This document shows, piece by piece, positions 1 through 9,188 of a DNA stretch of 64,000 bases (position 1 is the first letter of the stretch; each line of letters opens with the position of its first letter). The position numbers and the translations under genes were made by a program. The notes beneath the pieces were generated by a model, which saw only the letters and a program-made list of their open reading frames with translations, did no database searches and was not told the origin of the DNA. Location of the stretch: contig OY970227.1 in assembly GCA_963714055.1 (NCBI GenBank), positions 2,170,001 through 2,234,000 on the forward strand, written 5' to 3'. This stretch comes from JACDBE01 sp963714055 (lineage in GTDB: Bacteria; Actinomycetota; Acidimicrobiia; Spongiisociales; UBA5794).

Positions 1-647
1 CGGCCTCGCACCGTCTCGATGAAGGTACGCCCGAGCCGGTCGTCGATCTTGCGTCGCAAGTGGCTGACGTATACCTCCACGATGTTGGGGTCGCCGTCGA
101 ACGCCCAGTCCCAACACGAGCCGAGGATGGCCGCCTTCGACACCACGTCCCCGGGACGGCGCACCAGCTGATGGAGTAGGCAGAACTCGGTCGGGGTGAG
201 GGCGATCTCCGTCCCGTCGACGTGGCAGCGGTGCGCCGCCGGGTCGAGCACCAGCGGCCCGACCTCGATGGTGGCGGGGCGCTCTGCGGGGACCCGGCGG
301 GTGAGGGAGCGGAGCCGGGCGAGCAACACCGCGAACGAGAAGGGCTTGGTGAGGAAGTCGTCGGCCCCGGTGTCGAGGGCTTCGGCCTCGTCGAGCTCAC
401 CGCTCTTGGCGGTGAGCATCAGGATCGGTGTCCAGACACCCCGGCGGCGGAGCTCGGCGCAGACCCGGTAACCGTTCATGACCGGAAGCATGATGTCGAG
501 GACGATGGCGTCGTATGGCTCGTTGGTGGCCATCCACAGGCCCTGCTCCCCGTCGGCGGCGACGTCGACGGCGTACGCCTCCGCCTCGAGGCCGCGCCTG
601 AGGTAGGTGACCAGCCTGGCTTCGTCCTCGACGATCAGGATTCGCAC
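1..647 (-). CDS. OmpR-family response regulator (3' end cut by window edge)
   Basis: Two-component response regulator: a phospho-receiver domain that controls a DNA-binding winged helix. From the GTG at 647 the protein begins VRILIVEDEA. It has the acidic pocket (ED), the phospho-acceptor Asp in IVLDIMLP, the Thr of LMLTA and the Lys of LTKPF. The OmpR/PhoB C-terminal domain follows, with LTPTEFCLL and VYVSHLRRKIDD. About 215 codons are present and the last few residues lie outside the window. The lipoprotein gene upstream ends 29 bases before this start, so the two are probably co-transcribed. A sensor kinase is expected beyond the edge but cannot be seen. Confidence 0.9.
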   Translation of the reverse strand, partial: MRILIVEDEARLVTYLRRGLEAEAYAVDVAADGEQGLWMATNEPYDAIVLDIMLPVMNGYRVCAELRRRGVWTPILMLTAKSGELDEAEALDTGADDFLTKPFSFAVLLARLRSLTRRVPAERPATIEVGPLVLDPAAHRCHVDGTEIALTPTEFCLLHQLVRRPGDVVSKAAILGSCWDWAFDGDPNIVEVYVSHLRRKIDDRLGRTFIETVRG

Positions 648-676
648 GGTCGACCTCGGTTCCGAGCCGTCCGGGG

Positions 677-1441
677 TCAACTCCCCGGTTGGTATTCGAC
701 CAGCTCCACCCGCCCGGTGCCTCCCGAGACAACCACCTCGAGCACGACCCCGACCCCCGCCGCGTAGTACTTCTCCTCGGTCACGCCCGGGTCGAGCGGG
801 TTCCACTCGGCGATCACCACCAGGTCGTCGTATGCCCCTTGAGGGACCGACTCCGCCGCCCCGGTCCTCACCACCTCGGCCATGTCCTCGGCCTCGCCCG
901 GGTAGTACTCCTGCCGGTACCGGTCGCCGACCTCGGGGTGCGCCCACATGATGACCCCCGGGAGGGCGCCGTCTACCCCCGCCTCCCATGACCCGGCAGT
1001 CGAGATCGACCTCGCCGCCCTCGTACTCCGTCGACTCCTCGCCGAGATACCAGACGTTGCCCTCGGTGTCCTGGGCGTACCAGTCGAAGGTGTCCTCGAC
1101 GAGCTCGCCGTCGGCGGTCACCGTGTCGCGGACCACCGTTGCGGTGATCCCCATGACCTCCCTCGTGTCATCGGTGACCACCACCTCGATCCGCTCCACC
1201 TCGCCATTGTCCTCTCCCTCGTACACCCATCGGCTGCCGGGGGTCAGGGGCATCAGCGGGTTGTCGATCCCGGTGACGAAGTCCGAGGGGGAGAGATCGA
1301 AGGTGTAGCGCGCCTCGTCGATGACCGTCGTGGGGTTTTCGCTACTGGCGGGGTTGTCGCTGCCGGCGGGGACGGCGGTGCCGTCCCCGCAGCTGGCGGC
1401 GAGAGCGGCCAGCATGAGGATCGAAGCGATCGTAGAGCGCA
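677..1441 (-). pseudogene. Secreted lipoprotein, frameshifted near 1005
   Basis: The ATG at 1441 has a strong AAGGAGG site just upstream. The protein starts with a lipoprotein signal (MRSTIASILMLAALAASC, lipid-accepting Cys in LAASC), so it is probably anchored outside the membrane. The mature part contains PLTPGSRWVYEG and continues to EYEGGEV. Coding then jumps frame near base 1005 and resumes as STAGSWEAGVDGALPG, running intact to ELVEYQPGS and the stop at 677. One base change restores about 254 residues, so a sequencing error is as likely as real decay. I do not recognise the function. Its position directly upstream of the response regulator suggests a linked envelope role. Confidence 0.7.
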
Positions 1442-1543
1442 TGTGAGTCCTCCTTGACTGGCCCGATGGTGCGTCTCGGCGGCTGAACCGAACCTGAACG
1501 TCCCCGCCGGGTCGCTTCGGAGGCGCCGTCGGGATGCGCTCAA

Positions 1544-1549
1544 TATCCT
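1544..1549 (+). promoter_or_regulatory. -10 element TATCCT of a leaderless promoter
   Basis: TATCCT ends six bases before the GTG at 1556. This spacing recurs at many starts in this window and places transcription start on the start codon. It decides between the candidate GTG codons at 1550 and 1556. Confidence 0.55.
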
Positions 1550-1555
1550 GTGTCC

Positions 1556-2920
1556 GTGGAGGTGCTCGCCTTCGACACTGCTGGGCTCGGTGACCGCACC
1601 CATGTCGTGGTGCTCGAGGACACCGCAGTCGTCATCGACCCGCAACGCGACTTCGACCGGTTCCTCGTCGCCGCCGACGAACGCCGAGCCACGGTGCGGG
1701 CGGTGCTCGAGACCCACATCCACAACGACTACATCAGCGGCGGCCCCGGTCTCGCCGCCGCCACCGGCGCCGATCTGGTGCTGCCGGCGGGCGCCGGGGC
1801 CGCATACCGCTTCCTCCCAGCCTTCCACCAGGAGGACTTGACCGTGGGCGGGCTCGTGTTCAGGCCCCTGCACACCCCGGGACACACCCCCGAGCACGTG
1901 TCCTACGTGGTGCTCGTCGAGGACGAGCCGGTAGCGGTGTTCTCCGGCGGAAGCCTGTTGGTGGGGGCTGCGGGTCGCACCGACCTGCTGGGAGCGGAGC
2001 GGGCGGAGAGCCTGGCGCTGCTCCAGTTCGGGTCGATTCGGCGCATCGCCGCGCTCCCCGACACCGTGGCGCTCCACCCCACGCACGGTCCGGGCTCCTA
2101 TTGCTCGGTCTCGGCCGCGGGCGGGGCGTCGTCGTCCATCGGAGCGGAACGCGCCTCGAACCCGTTGCTGGCGATCGGCGACGCCGAGGCCTTCGCCCGC
2201 TCCCAGCTCTCCGGGCTCCAGCCATACCCGGCCTACTACCGGCACATCGGCCCGATCAACCTCGCCGGGGCAGGCCCCATACCGGAGGATGCGGTCCCCC
2301 TTCTGGACCCGGGCACGGTGGCGGGTCTCGTCGACAGGGGAGTCGTCGTGGTCGATGCCCGACCCCGCGGCGTCGTGGCCTTGGGTCGCATTCCCGGATC
2401 CTGGTCCATCGAGATGGGCGACAGCTTCGCCACCTGGGTGGGGTGGCTGGTGCCGTTCGCCGCTCCACTCGTGGTGGTCATCGACGACATGGACCAGGTC
2501 GCCCCGGCGAGAACGGCGCTGGCCAGGGTCGGCTTCACCGACTTCGTCGGTGTGCTCCACGGTATGGACGGGTGGATAACGGAGGGCCGCCCGGTCACCA
2601 CGCACGAGGTGGTCGACGCCTCCACGCTCGCCGGCGTCCTCACCGCCGAACACCAGGTCGTCGACGTGCGCACCGCCGATGAATGGGAGGAGGAGCACCT
2701 CGACGGTTCGGTCCACTGCTATCTGCCCCATCTGGCGGAGGAGCTCCCGTCAGGCCTCGATCGCCATCGTCCGGTGTACGTCGCCTGCGAGAGCGGCCAG
2801 CGAGCCGCCACCGCCGCCGCCCGGTTCGCCGACGCCGGCTACCGACCAGTGGTCGTCACCGGTGGGGGGATCCCCGAGATCGTGCAGGCGAAGCGAACGG
2901 CGGCCCCTCCGGCACGGTAG
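1556..2920 (+). CDS. Metallo-beta-lactamase fold protein with two rhodanese domains (persulfide dioxygenase-like)
   Basis: Sulfur-handling hydrolase or oxygenase of about 454 residues. The N-terminal metallo-beta-lactamase domain has the metal motif ETHIHNDYISGG, then HTPGHTPEHVS and HPTHGPGS. This is the variant seen in persulfide dioxygenase/rhodanese fusions such as the CstB group. The first rhodanese domain (VDARPRG to SFATWVGWLVP) lacks an active-site Cys. The second has VDVRTADEWEEEH and the active loop CESGQRA with its Cys. Expected role: oxidation or transfer of persulfide sulfur in the cytosol. The GTG at 1556 is preferred over 1550 because of the -10 element six bases upstream. It is transcribed away from the lipoprotein gene. 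Confidence 0.85.
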   Translation: MEVLAFDTAGLGDRTHVVVLEDTAVVIDPQRDFDRFLVAADERRATVRAVLETHIHNDYISGGPGLAAATGADLVLPAGAGAAYRFLPAFHQEDLTVGGLVFRPLHTPGHTPEHVSYVVLVEDEPVAVFSGGSLLVGAAGRTDLLGAERAESLALLQFGSIRRIAALPDTVALHPTHGPGSYCSVSAAGGASSSIGAERASNPLLAIGDAEAFARSQLSGLQPYPAYYRHIGPINLAGAGPIPEDAVPLLDPGTVAGLVDRGVVVVDARPRGVVALGRIPGSWSIEMGDSFATWVGWLVPFAAPLVVVIDDMDQVAPARTALARVGFTDFVGVLHGMDGWITEGRPVTTHEVVDASTLAGVLTAEHQVVDVRTADEWEEEHLDGSVHCYLPHLAEELPSGLDRHRPVYVACESGQRAATAAARFADAGYRPVVVTGGGIPEIVQAKRTAAPPAR

Positions 2921-2953
2921 GTTGCCGCCACCCGTCCGAAGGAGCGTGCACCA

Positions 2954-4102
2954 GTGGACCCGAAGCAGCGAACCGCCGACCGGTTCGGCACGGTCGAGAG
3001 CGAGCTGCGGGAGATCTCCCGGTGGCTGTACGAGAACCCGGAGCTGGCCAACGAAGAGCGGGCATCATCGGCTCGGCTGGTCGAGTTCCTGCGCGCCCAG
3101 GGCATGGACGTGGAGTACCCGGCGTGGGGCCTGGAGACGGCGTTCGACGCCCGCGCCGGGTCGGCCGGGCCCGAGGTGGTCATCTGCGCCGAGTACGACG
3201 CGCTGCCCGAAGTGGGCCACGCCTGTGGACACAACATCATCGCCGCATCGGCCTGTGGCGCCGGCGTGGCGCTGGCGGACGTGGCCGACGAGCTCGGCTT
3301 CTCGGTGCGGGTACTGGGGACGCCCGCCGAGGAGGCCCACGGCGGCAAGGTCGACCTCATCGAGGCGGGCGCGTTCGCCACGACGACTGCGGCGATGATG
3401 GTCCACCCTTCGCCCGAGGACACCGTCGACCCGGAGTTCCTCGCCGTCGCCCACCTCGAGGTCGAGTTCCACGGCAAGGAGGCGCACGCCGCCTTCGCCC
3501 CCCAGGTGTCGATCAACGCCCTCGACGCCGCCGTCCAGGCGTACAACGCCATATCGATGCTGCGCCAGACCCTGTACCCGACCGACAAGGTGCACGGGAC
3601 CATCTCGTACGGCGGTGGCGCACCGAACGTCATCCCGTCGTTCACCGCCATGGGCTTCTACGTGCGGGCGGCCACGCTGGAGCGACTCGACGAGCTGCAA
3701 GCCAAGGTGGAGGCATGCTTCGAGGCGGGCGCCCTCGCCACCGGCTGCACCTACTCGGTACGCGCCGCCGGGCACACCTACACCGAGATGGTGAACAACC
3801 CGGTGATGGTCGACCTGTTCGCCGCCAACGCCGAGGCGATGGGCCGCCCGATGGGTCGTCTGGTCAACCCGGGGTCCGGGGTGGCCGGGTCCACCGACAT
3901 GGCCAACGTCTCGAAGCTGGTGCCGACCATCCACCCCATGGTGGGGATCAACTCGCTCCCCGCGGTCAACCACCAGCGTGACTTTGCCGCACACACCGTC
4001 TCCCCCGACGGCGAGCGTGCCATCCGCGACGGCGCCCTGGCCATGGCGTGGACCGTCGTCGATCTGGCCGTTGAAGATCGGTGGGGCGAACTGACCGTGT
4101 AG
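2954..4102 (+). CDS. M20 family metallopeptidase / amidohydrolase
   Basis: Zinc-dependent amidohydrolase of 382 residues, related to AbgB and other aminoacyl hydrolases. Metal-site motifs are visible: CAEYDALPEVGHACGHN, the catalytic Glu pair in GTPAEEAHGGK, and His in MMVHPSP. The lid (dimerisation) domain runs from about residue 170 to 290 and includes FHGKEAHAA, and a late His is in NHQRDFAAHT. Substrates in this family are N-acyl or peptide-like amides; the exact one cannot be told from sequence. The GTG start is preceded by AAGGAG at a good distance. It follows the rhodanese gene on the same strand after 33 bases and may share its transcript. Confidence 0.85.
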   Translation: MDPKQRTADRFGTVESELREISRWLYENPELANEERASSARLVEFLRAQGMDVEYPAWGLETAFDARAGSAGPEVVICAEYDALPEVGHACGHNIIAASACGAGVALADVADELGFSVRVLGTPAEEAHGGKVDLIEAGAFATTTAAMMVHPSPEDTVDPEFLAVAHLEVEFHGKEAHAAFAPQVSINALDAAVQAYNAISMLRQTLYPTDKVHGTISYGGGAPNVIPSFTAMGFYVRAATLERLDELQAKVEACFEAGALATGCTYSVRAAGHTYTEMVNNPVMVDLFAANAEAMGRPMGRLVNPGSGVAGSTDMANVSKLVPTIHPMVGINSLPAVNHQRDFAAHTVSPDGERAIRDGALAMAWTVVDLAVEDRWGELTV

Positions 4103-4184
4103 GTCCGCCTGCTGCGCTTTTCCAGGTCGATCGATCCGGGCTGAGGGTGATGAGTTGAACGTCCAGTGGGCGTCGGTCGGCTCG

Positions 4185-4298
4185 CTACACAGGCGGTGGT
4201 CGGCTCGGTGGGAGGAGCCTGACCCGTCCGGGTGGGGCATGGGGATGGATGGTGTAGCCCCGGCCGTGGATGATGGTGTGGTGGTGATGCCAGCACAG
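4185..4298 (-). pseudogene. C-terminal remnant of an HNH endonuclease-like (13E12/DUF222 type) protein
   Basis: Read on the minus strand, one frame gives LCWHHHHTIIHGRGYTIHPH followed by a Pro-rich tail and a stop at 4185. This resembles the end of the HNH motif in actinobacterial 13E12-repeat proteins, where a run of His precedes an H-x-R-G element. No start and no N-terminal domain remain: the frame degenerates upstream and the mug stop lies at 4342. It is best read as the eroded tail of a once larger repetitive gene. The rest of the 4103-4341 gap holds nothing else I can recognise. Confidence 0.45.
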
Positions 4299-4341
4299 GG
4301 GTCTATGACAAAAGACGATGTTCAGGAGATATCACCGGGAA

Positions 4342-4914
4342 TCAAACGATCCCGGCCGCCTCCCCGACGCGTTGGAACCACTCAGCCAGCGTGTCGATCG
4401 TGTCATGGGCGTTCAGCCCACTCGGGTTGGGCACCACCCACAGCTCGGACTCGGCGATCCGCTCCGGCTGCCTTCCCACCACGGCGCGGCGGCGGCCGAA
4501 GGCGGTCCGGTAGGCGGTGATGCCCGCCACCGTCACCACCACAGGTCGCACCGAGGCGGCCAGCGCCTCCAGCCGGGCGGCGCCGGCGTGCAGCTCGTCG
4601 GCGCCGAGCTGGTCGGCGCGCACCGTCGCCCGGTTGACCAGGTTGGTGATCCCGATGCCCCGCTCGACCAGGTGGGCTCGGTCGGCATCGCTGAAGCCGA
4701 GACTGCGGTCGATCTCCCGGTCGATCAACCCGGCCCGGCGGAGCGCCGGGTAGAAGCGGTTGCCGGGATGGGCGAAGTGGGTCTGGGTGGCGGCGGTCCA
4801 CAGTCCGGGGTTGATCCCAACGACGAGGAGCTTCACACCGGGCCCGATCAGGTCGGGCACCGAGGCGCCCTCGAAGTCGCCGAGCTGTTCCCGGGTGAAC
4901 CGCGGCGGGCTCAC
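4342..4914 (-). CDS. mug: Mug-family G/T(U) mismatch-specific DNA glycosylase
   Basis: DNA repair enzyme of about 190 residues that removes uracil or thymine mispaired with guanine. Family motifs are VVGINPGLWTA (active-site GINPG with Asn), HPGNRFYPALRRAG, and the C-terminal NPSGLNAH. Length fits the Mug/TDG group. The GTG start overlaps the stop of the acyl-CoA ligase gene (GTGA), so it is translationally coupled as the downstream gene of a two-gene operon. Nothing suggests a functional link to the ligase. Confidence 0.88.
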   Translation of the reverse strand: MSPPRFTREQLGDFEGASVPDLIGPGVKLLVVGINPGLWTAATQTHFAHPGNRFYPALRRAGLIDREIDRSLGFSDADRAHLVERGIGITNLVNRATVRADQLGADELHAGAARLEALAASVRPVVVTVAGITAYRTAFGRRRAVVGRQPERIAESELWVVPNPSGLNAHDTIDTLAEWFQRVGEAAGIV

Positions 4915-6527
4915 TCCATCAGGGTGTCGGCGTACTGGTCCCGCACCACCTTCTTGTCGAACTTGCCGGTACCGGTCTTGGGGATGGCGTCGACGAACAC
5001 CACCCGATCGGGCAGCCACCACTTGGCCACCCGCTCGCCCAGGAACGCCAGCAGGTCCTCCTCGGTGGCGACGGCGTCCGGGGCGAGCACGGCGAGGGCG
5101 ATCGGGCGTTCCTGCCACTTCTCGTGCTTGACCCCGACCACGGCGGCTTCGGCCACCGCCGGGTGCGCCATCAAGGTGTTCTCCAGCTCGATGGTCGAGA
5201 TCCACTCGCCGCCCGACTTGATCACGTCCTTGGCCCGGTCGGTGATGCGCACATACCCGTCGGGGGTGATCTTGCATACGTCGCCGGTGCGCAGCCAACC
5301 GTCCACGAAGGACTGCGGGCTGCGCGGGTCGCGGTAGTACTCGGCGGCGATCCACGGCCCTCGGATGAGCAGCTCACCGAAGGCGACCCCGTCGCGGGGC
5401 AGCTCGTCGCCGTTCTCGTCCACGATCTTCACCTGGAGCCCGGGCAGGGGTAGTCCGGCCGATTCCATGACATCGAGCTGCCGCTCGAAGTCCCACTCCT
5501 CCATCCCCGGCTTGAGGATCGCCACCGACGCCACCGGGTTGGTCTCGGTCATGCCCCATCCCTGGAGCACTCTGATGCCGCGGTTGCGCCAGTACCAGTC
5601 GATCATCGAGCGCGGCACGGCCGACCCGCCGCACAGGAACTTCTCCATCGACGACGTGTCCACCTCGGGGTGGGCGGTCAGGTACTGCTGGATCCCGAGC
5701 CACACCGTCGGCACCCCGGCAGACATGGTGACCTGCTCGTCGCCGAAGATGCGGACCAGGCCCTCCGGGCTCAGGTCGGGGCCCGGGTAGGTCAACTTGG
5801 CGCCAACGAACGTGGCGGAGAATGGGTACCCCCACGCCGAGGCGTGGAACATCGGAACCACGGGAAGCACGTTGTCCTCGGCGGTGATCGACACCGTCGC
5901 CAGCCCGTGGAGGGCGTGCAGGTACGTGGAGCGCTGTGTGTACGCCACGCCCTTGGGGTTGCCGGTGGTGCCCGAGGTGTAGCAGAGCATCATCGGCGAC
6001 CGCTCGTCGAGTAGCGGCCACTCCTCCAGCGGGTCGACCCCGGCGATGAGGTCCTCGTACGAGATGGCGTTGGGGAGCGTCGTGTCACCCACCTCCCCGG
6101 CCATGACCACGAAGGTGCGCACCTTCTCGAAGGTGGCGGCGATCGGCTCGAGCAGCTTGACCAGGCCGGGGTCGACGAAGACCACCTCGTCCTCTGCGTG
6201 GTTGACGATGTAGGAGATCTGGTCGGCGAACAGTCGGATGTTGAGCGTGTGGCAGATCCGCCCCGTGTTGGCGGTGGCCCAGTACAGCTCGTGGTGGCGG
6301 ACGTTGTTCCAGGCGAAGGTGCCCACCACCGCACCCTGCCCCAGCCCCAGCTTCTCGGAGAAGGCGGTGGCCAGCCTGCGGATGCGCTCGTCGGTCTCGG
6401 CATAGGTCTGGCGACGCCTGCTGAGGTCGGCCTCCACCGAGACGATCTCCTGGTCGGGGTAGAGGTCGGCCGCCCGCTGGTACACGGTCGACAGCAGCAG
6501 TGGGAAGTCGTCCATCATGTGCGGCAC
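4911..6527 (-). CDS. Long-chain fatty acid-CoA ligase (AMP-binding)
   Basis: Adenylate-forming enzyme that activates a fatty or other carboxylic acid with ATP and joins it to CoA. Signatures in order: YTSGTTGNPKGVAYT (P-loop), GWGMTETNP, RTGDVCKITPDGYVRI, DRAKDVIKSGGEWIS (hinge) and PKTGTGKFDKK with the catalytic Lys. The frame is open to a GTG at 6548. The GTG at 6527 (VPHMMDDFPLL) has GGAGG six bases before it and is preferred, giving 538 residues. Substrate chain length cannot be told. Confidence 0.9.
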   Translation of the reverse strand: MPHMMDDFPLLLSTVYQRAADLYPDQEIVSVEADLSRRRQTYAETDERIRRLATAFSEKLGLGQGAVVGTFAWNNVRHHELYWATANTGRICHTLNIRLFADQISYIVNHAEDEVVFVDPGLVKLLEPIAATFEKVRTFVVMAGEVGDTTLPNAISYEDLIAGVDPLEEWPLLDERSPMMLCYTSGTTGNPKGVAYTQRSTYLHALHGLATVSITAEDNVLPVVPMFHASAWGYPFSATFVGAKLTYPGPDLSPEGLVRIFGDEQVTMSAGVPTVWLGIQQYLTAHPEVDTSSMEKFLCGGSAVPRSMIDWYWRNRGIRVLQGWGMTETNPVASVAILKPGMEEWDFERQLDVMESAGLPLPGLQVKIVDENGDELPRDGVAFGELLIRGPWIAAEYYRDPRSPQSFVDGWLRTGDVCKITPDGYVRITDRAKDVIKSGGEWISTIELENTLMAHPAVAEAAVVGVKHEKWQERPIALAVLAPDAVATEEDLLAFLGERVAKWWLPDRVVFVDAIPKTGTGKFDKKVVRDQYADTLME

Positions 6528-6634
6528 TGGTTTCCTCCGATCGGTCACCCCGAAGCTACCGCGCCGGCAGCTGTGTTGTCTCCCGGGCCGACCTCATGCG
6601 CGAAGCCATGGCACTTTGCGGGCAGGTGGAGGTC

Positions 6635-6679
6635 GGCCCTCCTCCCGCAGATGGGGCCCCTACCCCATCGCCGGCCGTC
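6635..6679 (-). repeat. REP-like hairpin repeat, copy 1
   Basis: On the minus strand this reads GACGGCCGGCGATGGGG, then TAGGGG, then CCCCATCTGCGGGAGGAGG. GATGGGG pairs with CCCCATC to form a seven-base stem with a six-base loop. The same sequence recurs in the cluster at 26669-26880. It lies in the gap between the divergently transcribed ligase and YbaK-type genes. Confidence 0.7.
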
Positions 6680-6748
6680 AGGTCGTGCGGGCGCTACGGT
6701 CGAAGGGCGCTCTCTCAGAGGGCCCAGACATCACACCAGAATGCGCCG

Positions 6749-7216
6749 ATGCCCGCCACCAACGCCAGCAGGCTGCTGACCACGGCCGGCATCGACCACG
6801 AGGTGCGCGCCTACGACCTCGCTACCGACGACTTCAGCGCCGAGGCGGTGGCCGACGCCATCGGGATGCCGTGGAGCCAGGTCTTCAAGACGCTGGTCGC
6901 CGCCGGCGGCTCCGGGCCGGTGTTCGCCGTCGTGCCGGCAGGGACCGAGCTCGACCTGAAGGCATTGGCCGCCGCCGCCGGGGAGCGGGGCATGGGAATG
7001 GTGGCGGTGGGCGACCTGGAGAGGATCACCGGATACCGCCGCGGCGGGGTGACGGTGATCGGCGCCAAGAAACGCCTCCCGGTCTACCTCGACATCTCCG
7101 CAGTCGATGCCGGGCGGATCGCCGTCTCCGCCGGAGCCCAGGGCTTGCAGGTGGTGCTGGCCGCGGACGACTATCTGGCCGTCACCGCCGCCACCCTGGC
7201 TCGAATCGCCCGATAG
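6749..7216 (+). CDS. YbaK/ProX-type aminoacyl-tRNA deacylase
   Basis: Editing-domain protein of 155 residues that hydrolyses mischarged tRNA (Cys-tRNA(Pro) in the YbaK family). Visible features: KTLVA, with the family's catalytic Lys, near residue 43, VVPAGTELDLKALAAAAG, and the GYRRGGVTVIGAKKRLPVYL stretch close to the family's G-x-x-PFG region. An ATG at 6749 begins MPATNASRLLTTAGIDHEV. A longer open frame upstream is not conserved-looking. It stands alone, convergent with the haemoglobin gene. Confidence 0.85.
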   Translation: MPATNASRLLTTAGIDHEVRAYDLATDDFSAEAVADAIGMPWSQVFKTLVAAGGSGPVFAVVPAGTELDLKALAAAAGERGMGMVAVGDLERITGYRRGGVTVIGAKKRLPVYLDISAVDAGRIAVSAGAQGLQVVLAADDYLAVTAATLARIAR

Positions 7217-7273
7217 GCGAGTCGGGCAGCCTGCGTCGAAGACCGGTCTCAGCGATCGCCGGCGGAGTCAGCC

Positions 7274-7714
7274 TCAACGGTCGCCGGCGGCGACCGCCGA
7301 CCCCTCGGTGACCTCGCCTTTGTGGGCGGCGAAGGCGGCGAGCACCTCCTCCTTCTCCTGCTGGGGCACCCCCAGGTGATCGAGACTGCGACCCAGTTCG
7401 GCGGCGACCTCGTCGAACTCGTCGGGTGCGATCTGGAACTCGCGGTGGGCCTCCTCGAGCCCGAGCGTGGTGCTCCCCGGTTCCGTGGCGGTGTACTGGA
7501 ACGGCCCGCCGGCGACGTTGCACACCCACAGGGTGCGCATGAACTTCAGCCCGGGGAGTCTGTCGAGCTGGTTGGTGTGCCAGTCGCGCAGAGCCGGATT
7601 GTCCGACTCCTGTCCGACGATCGGGTTCTGGACGACGGCGTCGCTGAAGTGGTCGACGACGGCGGCGATGGCGAAGACGCCACCTAGCCGGTCGTAGAGG
7701 CTCTCCTCGGGCAT
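7274..7714 (-). CDS. Group I truncated haemoglobin (trHbN-like)
   Basis: Small haem protein of 146 residues, in this family usually involved in nitric-oxide or oxygen chemistry. It starts MPEESLYDRLGG, continues with a B-helix region AAVVDHFSDAVV, and has the likely haem-binding proximal His in GLEEAHREFQIAPDEFDEV. The C-terminal tail after about residue 125 is slightly long. GGAGGTG lies before the ATG. A near-perfect sigma70-type promoter (7783-7811) lies about 70 bases upstream, which is unusual in this window and suggests strong or regulated expression. Confidence 0.88.
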   Translation of the reverse strand: MPEESLYDRLGGVFAIAAVVDHFSDAVVQNPIVGQESDNPALRDWHTNQLDRLPGLKFMRTLWVCNVAGGPFQYTATEPGSTTLGLEEAHREFQIAPDEFDEVAAELGRSLDHLGVPQQEKEEVLAAFAAHKGEVTEGSAVAAGDR

Positions 7715-7782
7715 GGCTGGACACCTCCGGTGCGGGCCGGCTCGATGGGCGCACCCGCCCGCTGTATTGCTTATCATTCTTG

Positions 7783-7811
7783 GTTATACAGCCAGCCGGG
7801 CTTCCTGTCAA
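7783..7811 (-). promoter_or_regulatory. Sigma70-type promoter of the truncated haemoglobin gene
   Basis: On the minus strand TTGACA (7811-7806) is followed by exactly 17 bases and then TATAAC (7788-7783). The leader to the ATG is about 60 bases and includes AT-rich sequence (AAGAATGATAAG), where a redox or NO-sensing repressor could bind. Consensus boxes and spacing are seen directly; the operator is a guess. Confidence 0.75.
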
Positions 7812-7909
7812 TGGTCGGCAAAGTGAGCACGGCCGAGTCGCTCGCAGGACCGGTGGCCGCCGGCGACCGGCGCCTACACTCGCCGGCGTCCCCCCGGGAG
7901 ACCTCACCT

Positions 7910-9184
<1,275 letters not shown>

Positions 9185-9188
9185 CCCG

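Noticed and set aside
1253..2731. 492-residue minus-strand frame covering the MBL/rhodanese gene
   Set aside because: Only its last part (from 1441) is real, being the lipoprotein start. The rest is the shadow of the plus-strand gene.
6500..6748. Longer N-terminus for the YbaK-type protein
   Set aside because: The extra residues overlap the divergent ligase gene and the REP-like repeat, and they lack protein-like character.
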